From assembly GCA_014084085.1 (NCBI GenBank), contig NPFB01000010.1, positions 1-64,000 on the forward strand: 64,000 nucleotides of DNA, read 5' to 3'. Positions 21,017 through 33,500 of the stretch are shown here, piece after piece. Under the pieces are notes generated by a model. It searched no databases and had not been told where the DNA came from. It saw only the letters and a program-made list of their open reading frames with translations. This stretch comes from Hondaea fermentalgiana (lineage: Eukaryota > Sar > Bigyra > Thraustochytrida > Thraustochytriidae). The first letter of the stretch is position 1. Each line of letters begins with the position of its first letter. The translations under genes and the position numbers were made by a program.

Positions 21017-21570
21017 GCTTGTCGAAGCTTGCGCGCGACTTTGCGTGCTTGCGTGCTTACGTGCTTGCGCAAAAGTGCATGTGTCCAAGTGACGAATGAC
21101 AATACCCTCGCTCTCTTTTTTCTGGCCTGGCCTCACTGCCCGGTTGTTGATGTTCTTGTTATTGTAAAACGGTGTGCACCATAGAGGCTCTGTTGTTGGC
21201 ACGGCGCACGGAGGAATCAACGGATGCAAATTGAGGGCGGGAGGGATAGGGGTGGGGCGACACGGAGCCGCGGAGGACGCGCTGGGACGCGCTGCGGCGA
21301 GGGCCACCTCGCAAGCTCGCGCTGCAAGGGAGAGACGCAGAACACGCCTCGACACCGCGTCGGGCTCCATCGTGTCCCGGCAGCGGCCGGGAACCGCGCG
21401 TAAAGGTCAATTAAAAGGTGTCTTGCGTCAAGAAGAAGAACGTTAGCAGCAGCAGCCTCGTTAGAGCTTCCTTTGTAGCAAAGCCGAGACCTAGCCCCAC
21501 CGGGGTGGAGCGGAGCAACCTCGAGGTCTGGAGGTGGTTCTTCGGGCCCGCACGGGAGAACGTGGCCGCG
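21017..21570. promoter_or_regulatory. Shared intergenic region between divergent genes
   Basis: About 550 bp separate the start of the minus-strand coiled-coil gene from the dynein ATG. Both promoters must lie here unless one gene starts further upstream. No TATA box or other motif is obvious. Both adjacent frames remain open into this region, which makes the true starts slightly uncertain. Confidence 0.5.
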
Positions 21571-24500
21571 ATGGACTCCACGTTCCTTCCCGATGGACGC
21601 CGAAGTAGCAATCAGGAGGACGACGACCCTCGCGTCGAGACCACTCGAGTCGAGCCCGCCAAGTCGCCAAGGGGTCTTCTTCCCTCACCAGCAAGAAAGC
21701 TTGCGCTGGGATTCGTGCCGCCCACGGCTGCATCACCGCGGCACGGGTCGCCGCGACGATGGTCGCCGATGAAGCAGCGTCGAGCCAAAGCACCGCAAAC
21801 GCCCAAAACCATCAAAGAACTCAATCTCCTTCAAATGAATGATCAGGACCTTGGTCTTGGGAATTTAGGCTCGCTTCCGCCCTTCAATGCTAGCTTCTCC
21901 CCAAGGCCCCCAACACAGAGCGCACGTACGTCCGGGACACGGGTGTTGTCTGGCCCAAGCGGAGTTACGAGATTCGAGTCGGAACGAGGCGCCTTTTCCG
22001 CGAGAGGACGATTCACCACCGAACCTTCCCAATCTTCGCCAAGGAGCCAGCGCGACGCTCACGAGTCTCCGCGTGCAAGACCGAAAATATCCGTGTCGGA
22101 GCTGGGCAAGGCAGAAGGTATTGCTGAGTATGAGTTCTCTCAAAATGTACAACGCTCGTTTCGCACAGGCGAGGACGCCGTCTCATTTTTCGCGCTACAT
22201 GGAGCTAATACACCGCTCAAATTTGTGCATTTGAACCGTGCGCCTCAGGGAAAACGATTCAGACCTTATGATTTGGTTGTGGTGCAACCCGAGGACGTAG
22301 ACCCAGAGCACTTTACCATGTCGGCAGCAGGCGTCGTGCGTATTGCTCCGGGCGAGCCATCTGGATTCACACCATTATCCGAGTGGATGCGTTTGTCCAC
22401 GACCTTTAATGTCATCTCTTCAATTCGTTTCTTCAAACACTACCTCGTCTTCAAAACATTCCATCTCTGGCGCTCGAGCATTCGATACAATTTGTACAAT
22501 TTGCAGCGCAAAAAGCTGGCTCAGAGGCTCTTCCTTGCGAAAAAGTCATTTTGCGAGCCACTTCTCGAAGTAAACAAGTTCATTGCCGATATGCATGACG
22601 TGACTCTGCTTGATCTGCGGTCGCAAAAGACGTATGAGGCAAACCACTTTGCAGATCACCAGACCCAGAAACGAACGCATGCCGCAAAAGAGCTGGAGCG
22701 CATTATGGAAAAGCTTCAGCACGTCGTTGAGCGAGTGTGCACGGAGGCCACGCGCAGAGCCAAGATTAGCAACGAAGCGTTCCAGAGCAGCATCGATGGC
22801 TCAAGCAATCCTCGCGAGATTAAGTCGCGGTCGCTTGTCGCGCTGAAAAAGGAGCGCGCCGATCGCGTGCGAGCACTAAAGACAGCCATGCACGAAGCGT
22901 CAATGCTCGGCGACTTCATCCGTCTGGCCGACTACATGTGCGTCGAGAATCTTGTTAAAATGTGCCTTCGCTCGCATAAAAACATGCTCGACGAGCTCAT
23001 GCGGACTTCGAGAAAGAACGGCATGTTTGAGACCGCGGTGCGCTTCACGCCAGAGCGCGAGCTGCAGTTTGTTCCCGACTGCGAGCGCATCTTGGCTCTT
23101 CTAGAAGACCTCAGTGCTTCCACTGTAAGGGCGGTGGGTTCCGTCCCGCGCATCATTTTTATTCGTCCCTTCAAGGGGATTGTGGCCCCTCTTATTGTCG
23201 ACAGCCCTGACGTGCGAAACCTCGTCGTGTCTTCATCATATTTCAACCATCTTCGCAGACGCATGGATGCCAAAGTTGACGCTGACTTTGCCGATGCACA
23301 AGAATACGCTGCCACCTTTGAGCAGCTTATGCCCATATTCGCCTACAACCAAGACTTTGACTTTGAGGCATACAAAAATCGCCCCGAGCTCGAGCTCAGC
23401 ACAATCAAGAATGACATGGCGGTGCTTTCCGCCTGGGGAAAGGATTTGGAAAAGATGCGTGTGGGGAACACCGTCGGAATCCTCTATGTCGAGTCGCGCA
23501 AGCTTCGCGGCTCACTCCACCCCATTATCGAGCGTGGCTTGGATCGCATGAAGTCTCTTCTCGCAGACTTGGCCCGTGAGAAATGCGGCACCCTTCTTGA
23601 GCACTATAAACTACGCATTCGCGAGCTTGATACACAGCCTGCCATTCTTCGCGAGTTCGCAGCGCACGTCAAGTACGTGCAGCAGCTGAAAGACGACACC
23701 CCAGAAATGCTGCGGAATTCCGCCACAGTTGAGGAGATGTACCGTCTCTGCAACACATACGGCGCACGGGTCTCGTCCGTCGATATGGTTCAGTTCGATG
23801 ATCTCAAACACTTTACAGAGACCTTTGCTACCAATCGAAAGGATGCGGAGATCTTTATTGCGTCCAAGCTGCCGGAAATGACGCAGACGCTCGACATGAA
23901 TATTGCCAAGCTCGGAGACCAACTCGTTCAACTGCGTCAGCATATTCAGTCTGGGGTCCTTGTCAACCCAGACACCGAGCCTAAGATTGCTCTGGATGAC
24001 CTCGAAGCCGTGCGTGCCAAACTGGACCAATTTACTGATCTCAGCAAGACATACTCGCAGTACCAGGAGCTCTTTGGTATCCCCGTGTACGACTACAAGA
24101 ACTTGCGCGAGACTGAGGACGCCTACCAAGTTCAGTTCAATCTCTGGACCACCATCAAGACATGGATGGAGAAGACGTCCGCGTGGTATCATTGCGACTT
24201 TCTACAGCTTGACGTCGAGACGCTTGCGCAGGAGACGCAAATTGTGTTCAAGGATGCAAGCCTTGCCAACAAGCGCCTCGCAAATGCCGTGACACAACGC
24301 TTCCTCGACGCGTGCACGGACTTCAAGTCGCGAGTGCCCGTTGTGCTTGAGCTGGGCAATCCTTCTATGCGCCCACGTCACTGGGAGCAGATTTTCACTG
24401 CGCTCGGGCAGCCGTGGTTTCCATCAAGCACCTTCACACTCGACAATCTCACCGATTACGACATTTTTGGCAAGTCGGCCTTTGTTAGCGAAATTTCAGG

Positions 24501-27500
24501 CATTGCCTCGGGTGAGGCTGCGCTCGAGGCCTCGCTTGCAAAGATCAAACAGGCCTGGGACGACTCGCGTTTCGAGCTCCTTCCCTACCGCGACGCCAAG
24601 AGCGTCTATATCCTCGGTGGCCTCGAAGAGATCTTTACGTTGCTCGAGGACCACCAAGTCACTTTGCAGACAATGATGGGCTCTCGCTTTCTGCAGGGCG
24701 TCCGAACTGAGGTTGAAAGGTGGCAGCGCAAACTCTCGCTGCTTGCCGATACGCTCGACGAGTGGGTCGCTTGTCAGCGCAACTGGATGTATCTCGAGAC
24801 CATTTTCTCGGCAGATGACATCCAGCAGCAGCTCCCCGAAGAGGCCGAAAAGTTTCAGATGGTGGATCGACTTTGGAAAGACGCTCTCCTTCGCACCAAA
24901 GAGGAACCCCTCGTGATCCACTGCATCTCTCGAAGCATGCTGCAGAGCGGTAAGGGGCCTTCAGCGCCCTCTGCCAAGCCTGGCGAGGGAAAAGACGGTG
25001 CCGCATTAGAGAATCCTGAAGACAGCGATAAGCTTTTGCAGCGTTTCGTTTATTGCAACCAATTGCTCGACGAGACGCAGAAATCGCTCGAAAACTATCT
25101 CGAGACAAAGCGGTCAGCCTTTCCGCGTTTCTACTTTTTGTCCAATGACGAGCTCTTGGAAATTTTGTCGCAAACGCGAGACCCTCACGCCGTGCAAGCG
25201 CATCTGGCCAAGTGCTTTGACTCGATGAAGTCGCTGCACTTCCAGCCCGAGTCCGAGGCGCCAGCAGCTTCCGTGCCCAATCTCATTCTTGGAATGACCT
25301 CTGCCGAGGGCGAGTACGTCAAATTTGATGCCACGATTGATCCAAACGGGCGGCCTGTCGAGTCTTGGCTTGCGTCGGTCGAAGAAGCCATGCGCGCAAC
25401 CCTCTACACACGCACAAAGGATTGTCTCAAGGACTATAGCACGGTGTCACAAATCTCACGCCGCGAATGGATCTTTGCGCACGTTGCGCAGAGCGTTCTT
25501 GTGGTCGATCAAATTCTCTGGACGCAGAATACTGCCGCAGCGCTGCGCGACAATGCTGTGGCGAATCATTACGAGTTTTCTTTACAGCAGATCGACGCTA
25601 TGATTCAGATTGTACGCGGGTCTCTCACAAAGCTTGAGCGCACCCTGGTGGGTGCCCTCATCGTCCTCGATGTGCACGCCCGCGATGTCGTCAATCAATT
25701 TCAGAAACAAGGGATTGCCTCAACTTCGAATTTCGAGTGGACTCGCCAACTACGCTACTACTATGATGTTGACGTCGAGGATGTCATGGTGCGTCAGACA
25801 AACACTTCATTTCGATACGCATACGAGTACCTCGGTAACACGCCTCGCCTCGTGATTACACCGCTCACCGATTTGTGCTACATGACGTTAACCGGCGCGC
25901 TCCATTTGCGCTTCGGCGGAGCTCCTGCGGGCCCAGCTGGAACGGGAAAGACAGAGACCACCAAGGATCTCGCCAAGGCACTTGCTGTGCAATGCGTTGT
26001 GTTCAATTGCTCCGATGGTCTGGATTACAAGATCATGGGCCGATTCTTCTCCGGCCTGGCGCAGTGCGGCTCCTGGAGCTGCTTCGACGAGTTCAATCGA
26101 ATTGATATTGAAGTCCTCTCTGTCATCGCGCAGCAGATTCTCACCATTCAACAAGGCATCATTCACGACCAGACAGAGATTGACTTTGAGGGCAAGCGTA
26201 TCCCTCTGAATGCCAATTTTGGCGTCTTTATCACGATGAACCCAGGATATGCGGGCCGCACAGAGCTACCCGACAACTTGAAGGCTCTGTTTCGGCCCGT
26301 GGCAATGATGGTCCCGGATTACCGCCTCATTGCCGAGATCATTCTCTTTTCCGAAGGCTTCAGCAACGCGCTGCCCTTGAGCAATAAAATGACGCAGCTC
26401 TACAAGCTGAGCTCGGAGCAACTCAGCAAGCAGGACCACTATGATTTTGGAATGCGCGCCGTCAAGTCGGTCTTGGTTGCGGCCGGGAATTTGAAGCGCA
26501 TGGAGCCTGACACGAGCGAGGACCTGCTTCTGATTCGCGCTATGCGGGACAGCAATGTGCCCAAGTTCCTCGAACACGATCTTGATCTCTTCAAGGGGAT
26601 TCTCGGGGATCTCTTTCCTGGCCTGCAAGTACCCTTTGTGGACTATGGAGATTTGCAGGAGGCGATCGAGGCTGAAATTGTTCGTGAAGGCCTGTCTCCA
26701 GTCCCATCCTTTGTGCGAAAGGTCATTCAGGTGCACGAGACTCAGCTCGTGCGACATGGCATGATGCTTGTCGGTGAGACGGGTTCGGGGAAAACTACGA
26801 ACGCTCGGATTCTTGCCAAGGCTTTGACTTCGCTCGCAAAGAGACGGAGACCCGATGCTCCGGAGGACGCCTTTATTCAGCAAGTGCAGCGCATAATTCT
26901 AAATCCCAAGTCCATCACAGCAGGAGAGCTGTATGGCATGTTCAACGACCTCACGGGCGAGTGGAAAGACGGTCTGGTCCCGCACATTGTGCGATCCGTT
27001 ATTCGAGAAGAATCTGGTCGCAAATGGATCGTCTTCGATGGTCCCGTTGATGCCGTTTGGATTGAGAATATGAATACAGTGCTTGATGACAACAAGACGC
27101 TGTGTCTGGCAAACTCTGAGCGTATTAAAATCCCATCCTCGGTGCACATGCTCTTTGAAGTGCAGGATCTCGCGGTTGCATCCCCAGCGACGGTGTCGCG
27201 GTGCGGTATGGTTTACATGCAGCAGCTCCATATTGGCCAGGCGGCACGCGTCGATGCGTGGGCCCGAAGCATTGGCCTCGAGGACATGATTCCATCCCAA
27301 GCTTCACGTCTGTGCAAGCTTATCAAAGAACGTCTTCCCGCAGGAATCGCGTTTGTTCGCCGCGAGTGCACCGTGAATATCCCAACGTCAGAAGCACACG
27401 TGCTTGCCAACTTTCTCAAGCTCATGACCTCTCTGCTTGCCTTCCAGGATGTAGTCGAGTCGCATGCGTCGCTCGAGCGGCTCGTCAACATGCTGTTTGT

Positions 27501-30500
27501 ATTTTGTTTTGCTTGGTCCGTTGGGGCGGACATTGATGGCAAGGACCAAGCGCGATTTTCGGAATACACGATTCGAGAATTGGCCCCACTTCTCGACGGG
27601 GCTGGAAAAATGGAAAATGTGTTCAATTACTTTGTCGAGCCCTCGAGCGCAGCTTTCATACCCTGGTCGCGTGCCGTACCTACGTTTGAGTACCAAATGA
27701 CCACGCCGTACTTTGATCTGCTCGTGCCAACGCCGGAAACGACAAAGTACACGTATCTACTTCGTCTCATGGCACTGAATAAGAACAATGCGCTAATCAT
27801 GGGAGAAACGGGTGTTGGCAAGTCCGTCATCATCAGTCAATTTCTTCAGCGTATTTGCGCCGAGGAGGCCGTTATTCCCTCTTCGGGCGCCGGACCTCAG
27901 GATGGTGACCTGCAATCAGGTCTGCTGGGAAGCGAAACCATTAGTGATCGCAAGCCATCTCTGCACCGCGGCACGAGCCTTCGCTTCAGTCGTTTGCGCA
28001 ACAACCGATCAAGCGAGTTCACGCATGCGATCATTAACTATTCTGCACAAACGCATCCGCACAACGTCTCGGAAATTCTCGAGGCCAACTTGGAAAAGAA
28101 GCGTAAAACACTGCTTGGCCCGCCCGGTGGGAAGCGAATGCTTCTCTTTGTTGACGATCTCAACATGCCCACGCTCGAGACATATGGCGCACAGCCGCCG
28201 AACGAGCTTCTCCGCCAGATCATCGACCAAGGTGGCTTCTACGACACCGAAAAACTGTTCTTCAAGTCTGTACTGGATGTCAATATCATGGCAGCCTGCG
28301 CCCCACCCGGTGGCGGACGTAGTCACGTACCAGCACGCTTGCTTCGTCACTTTAACACGCTCTGGATGCCGCAACTTGCGAGCTCGTCGCTCCAGTCGAT
28401 CTTTGAAGCCATTCTTGGAGGATTTCTCAATGCAGAGCTTCCGGTATACGCGGAGCTGGCAGCGCCGCTCGTGCGAGCGAGCATCACGGTGTACGAGAGT
28501 GTGCTCAAGGAGATGCTCCCCACTCCAAGCAAGAGTCATTACACCTTTAATCTTCGTGATCTAAGCAAGGTCGTTCAAGGTGTTCTCATGGTGCGCGCTC
28601 CGGCATGCCAGGATAGAAACACGCTGCTGCGGCTTTGGATGCACGAAGAAGCGCGTGTCTTTCGAGACCGCCTTCTTTGTGTGGAGGACAGGACCTGGTT
28701 TGACGAAACGTGCGCGGACGCCCTTCGAGCCTTTGTGACAGGATTGGAAGCTGCTACACCAGAAGGCTCCGAGCAAAGTGCGCTCGTGTTTGGTACCCTA
28801 AAGCAGCAGGATTCACGCGCGTATGAGCTCGTTGCAAGCTCCTGGGAAGAGGTGACGGCGCTTGCCGGGCTTTTGACCGATCATCTCGATGAGTACAACA
28901 TGACATTTCCAACACGGATGGATTTGGTCTTTTTCCGCGACGCCATTCTTCACGTTGCAAGAATATGCCGCGTGCTCTCGCAGCCGCGCGGCAATGCTCT
29001 GTTGATCGGCGTGGGCGGCTCGGGTCGACAGAGTCTTACTCGTCTAGCCACTTTTATTTGCGGATATGCTTGCGAGGCGATCGAGATGACACGAGGATAC
29101 GGGCCTGCAGACTTCCACGAGAGCCTCCGAGGAATCTTGCTGCAGGCAGGCTGCGAAGAAAAGCATGTGACATTTCTTTTTAGCGACACGCAGATCGCGC
29201 ACGAGAGCTTTTTGGAAGATATCAATAATCTCCTCAACTCTGGCCAGGTTCCTAATCTCTTTGAGCCAGAGGACAGGGAAAAGATACTCAGCGCGATGCG
29301 CCCTATTGCAAAGGCCAAGGGGCGCTCTGAGGCCCGCGACGATTTGCTGGCGCTCTTTACAGATCGCGTTCGGGAACAGCTGCATGTTGTGCTTGCGTTT
29401 TCGCCAATCGGATCCGCTTTTCGTGCACGGTGCCGCAAATTTCCGTCTCTGGTAAACTGCTGTACAATCGACTGGTTTGATCCCTGGCCTCAAGACGCGC
29501 TCTACTCGGTGGCACGGTTCTTTCTTATCCAGAACGATCGTGCGTTAGGTATTGAGGCGTATGTGGATCCGCTGTGCCAAATGTGCGTACACATTCACAA
29601 GTCTGTCGAAGAAGCGAGTGTCGCCTTTCAGGAAGAGATGGGCCGCTACAATTACACAACGCCAACGTCATACCTGGAGCTGATCCGCGCATACAAATCG
29701 ATGCTAGCGCAGCAGCGCGAGGCCGTGTCACAGCGCCTCGCGCGGTATCAAAACGGACTCTCCAAGCTCAAAGAGACCGAGGAGGTGGTGGCAGGTCTAC
29801 AGGAGACGCTCACAGATCTTGTCCCGAACCTTGAAAAGGCCCAAGCAGACACTTCTGCACTGCTCGAGCGCCTGGCCGCCGACCAAGAGGTTGCTGACGC
29901 TGCCAAGGAAGTGGCTACCAAGGACGAAGCCGTTGCTCAGGAGGTGGCAGCGGAAGTAAACAAGATCAAAGTCGAGTGTCAAACTGATCTCGACGAGGCT
30001 ATGCCTGCGTACGAGTCAGCCGTTCAAGCGCTCGATCTTCTCGACAAGAAATCAATTCAGGAGGTCAAGTCCTTTGCGCAACCGCCAGAGCTCGTTGCAT
30101 TCACAATGGAGGCCGTGTGCATATTGCTTGGTGTGAAGCCGGATTGGGCGTCCGCAAAGAAGGTGCTCAACGATCTCAACTTTTTGCAGCGCCTTATCGA
30201 CTTTGACAAGGACAATATTGACCCAAAGAAGATCCGCAAGCTCGCCAAATATGTCAACGAGCCGGACTTCAATGCCGAAAAGATGAAGTCCGTCTCCAGC
30301 GCAGCCTGTTCTCTTTGCATGTGGGTGCATGCAATTGTCAAGTACGATTCTGTCTGCAAGAACATTGCACCGAAAAAAGCTAAACTCGCAGAGGCTGAAG
30401 CAAACCTTGCCACGGTGGAGAAGGAGCTTGCACAGAAGCGCGAGAACCTGAGCGCCATTACGGCCAAGCTCGAGGCCCTGCAATTGCAGTATGACGAGAG

Positions 30501-33500
30501 TCTGCAAAATAAAAAGGACATCGAGGCCAAGGCACAAAACACAGAGGTTCAACTTGAGCGTGCGCAAAAACTAATCTACGGCCTCGCTGACGAAAAGGTA
30601 CGCTGGACAGAGCTGGAGGCAACCTTGCAGGTTGATCTGAAGAACCTTGTGGGTAATATGATTCTCGCAACGGGCAGTATCGCCTATCTTGGACCCTTCA
30701 CGGCGAGCTTTCGCGCGCGTCTCGCAAAGGGCTGGGCGCAGCTTTGCCGCAAGAAGAATATTCCAGTGCAAAACACGGAAGTGTCCGTCGAACGGCTGCT
30801 TGCAGACCCGGTTGCGGTGCGTCAATGGCACATCGACGGTCTTCCTGCAGATCGCTTCTCGACAGAGAATGGCATCATTGCCACGAGCGCGCGACGCTGG
30901 CCTCTTCTCATCGATCCGCAGGGCCAAGCCAACAAGTGGGTTCGCAACACGTATGCGCAGCGAGGTGATGGCGGGCCAGGAAAGGACGCGAACGAACTGC
31001 AGGTTATCAAGCTCTCCAATAGCGACTTTTTGCGTTCGCTCGAGAACGCAGTACGTTTCGGGAGCCCGGTGCTCCTGGAGAACGTTGGTGAGACACTCGA
31101 CGCGACGCTCGAACCCATTCTTCTCAAACAGACCTTTAAACGGGCTGGCCAGCTCCTGCTACGCATTGGAGACAGCGACGTTCCTTACTCGGAGGAATTC
31201 AAGCTCTTTATCACGACCAAGCTGCCTAATCCGCACTACATGCCCGAAGTCATGGTCAAGGTGACGGTCATCAACTTCACTGTGACGCTTTCAGGACTCG
31301 AAGACCAGCTGCTGGTGGACGTTGTGCGTTGCGAACGCCCTGACCTGGAGCAAAAGAACGACGAGCTCGTGGTGTCCATTGCCAATGACAAGCGCGCGCT
31401 CAAAGATATTGAAGACAAGATTCTCCAAATGCTCGCGAACTCATCAGGAAATATTCTCGATGACGAAGAGCTCATCGAGGAGCTCGGCAAGTCCAAAATC
31501 ACCTCGCAAGCAATTTCAGCCCGCATGGACGAAACAGCTCTGACGACGGAGGAGATCAACGCTGCAAGAAATGTATACCGACCCGTGGCGAAGAGAGGGT
31601 CCGTATTGTACTTTGTGATTGCATCTCTTCCGGCCATCGACCCAATGTACCAGTTCTCACTGCAGTACTTTTCCAAGCTGTTTGTGCTCGTTATCGAGTC
31701 CGCGGAGCAGGAGTCTGACGTTGATCGGCGCATTCTTCAGCTTCTCGACGTCATTACGGCAAAGGTGTATGCCAACATTTGCCGTGGTTTGTTTGAGCGG
31801 GACAAGCTTGTCTTCAGCTTCAAGATGGCCGTGGAAATTTGGCGAAATGACGGGCGCATTCCCGAAGTGGAGTGGCGTCAGTTTCTTGTGGGCTGCCTTG
31901 AGCCAGAAAGCGGATCAGCTGCAGGAACACAAGAAAGCGCCGCGGATCCACCCGAGTATCTTCCAGACAAGCGGGCTTGGGTGGAGCTCTGTGCATGTGA
32001 TGCGCAGATGCCTGCCTTCACGGGCCTGCTTGCTTCAATGCAACATGAAAACGATGGCGCGGCCTGGGCCGACTGGTGCGAGGCGGAGAGTCCGCATGAA
32101 TGCGAGCTTCCGGGCGACTGGGAGTCGCAGGTGAGCCCATTCCAGCGGTTGCTGCTTGTTCGCGCCTTGCGAAAGGAGAAATTACGGGCTGCGACCTGGC
32201 ACTTTGTGGCCAAAGCGCTTGGACCTTCGTACGCTGACTCGCCACCATTCGATCTCCATGGCGCTTACGCCGACTCAACCGCCGTGACACCGATCATTTT
32301 CATTCTCTCGCCTGGAGCAGATATCAACGACTACTTTTTAGAGATCGCTCGAGAGTGCGGGAAGAGTGGCGCGAGAACAAAGATGATCTCGCTGGGTCAA
32401 GGGCAAGGGCCCATCGCAGAGAGACTCATTGTGGAAGGCCGCGAAACAGGTGACTGGGTATGTCTTCAAAACTGCCATTTGGCGGTGTCCTGGCTTTCGC
32501 GCCTCGAGCAATTGCTCGAAGCTGTAGATCCGCAACAAGTGCACCCAGAACATCGTTTGTGGCTCACTTCTGATCCGAGTCCAAAGTTCCCAGTGGCTGT
32601 CTTGCAGAATGGTATCAAGATCACCAATGAGCCCCCCCGCGGTCTTCGGGCGAACATGGCGCGCAGCTTTGCCGACCTCAGCGCCGACGAGTACCTTGCT
32701 GGTTCGCCCACTTGGAAGCGTCTGCTATACGGCCTCGTCTTTTACAACGCGCTCATTCTAGAGCGTCGCAAATTTGGTGCTGTCGGGTGGAACATACCGT
32801 ATGGATGGATGAACTCGGACATGAAAACGGCCATGATGCAGCTCAAGCTGTACCTTGCCGAGAGCGACTCGAATGGGGATGAGATCCCGTTTCAGACTTT
32901 GCTCACTATGGTGGGCGACGTGACGTATGGAGGTCGCATCACGGACCGAATGGACCAGCGCACGAACCGTTCTATCCTCATGCAATTTTTCAATCCTGAA
33001 ATTCTTGCTGATGGCTACTCGCTTGTGGGAGACGCCGAGGGAATAAAATCCGCGCCGTCATCTTCATCGGTGCATCAGCCTGGGGTGTACGAAGTCAAAG
33101 CAGGCGAATCGCTCGAGATTGTCCAGTCGGCAATTGCCAATCTTCCTTCCACGGACCGACCTCCTCTCTTTGGACTGCACAGCAACGCGGATATTACCTT
33201 CCAGCAAAACGAGACGAACGAGATGCTCGCAACGCTGATTGCCTCTCAAGTTGAGGATGGCGAGGCAGGCACAAGCGGGCCCGGAGATAATGATGATCTT
33301 GAGGAGGCAGAGACTTCAGATCTTCAACCGACGGGGCAGCAAGACGGAATGGAGGCCGGCGCAGAAAGCGACAATGAGGTCGTGGCGCGTCTGGCAGGGC
33401 AGATCCTTGAGCGTGTGCAGCGCATGCCGCACCTCTCGCGATATGACCCTAACGCCTCTCCGGAGACCTTTGCGCTTCTCGATGGACGAGTAAACTCCCT

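Noticed and set aside
21418..21570. 51-residue N-terminal extension of dynein
   Set aside because: The extension starts with GTG and contains no ATG; the first ATG is at 21571.
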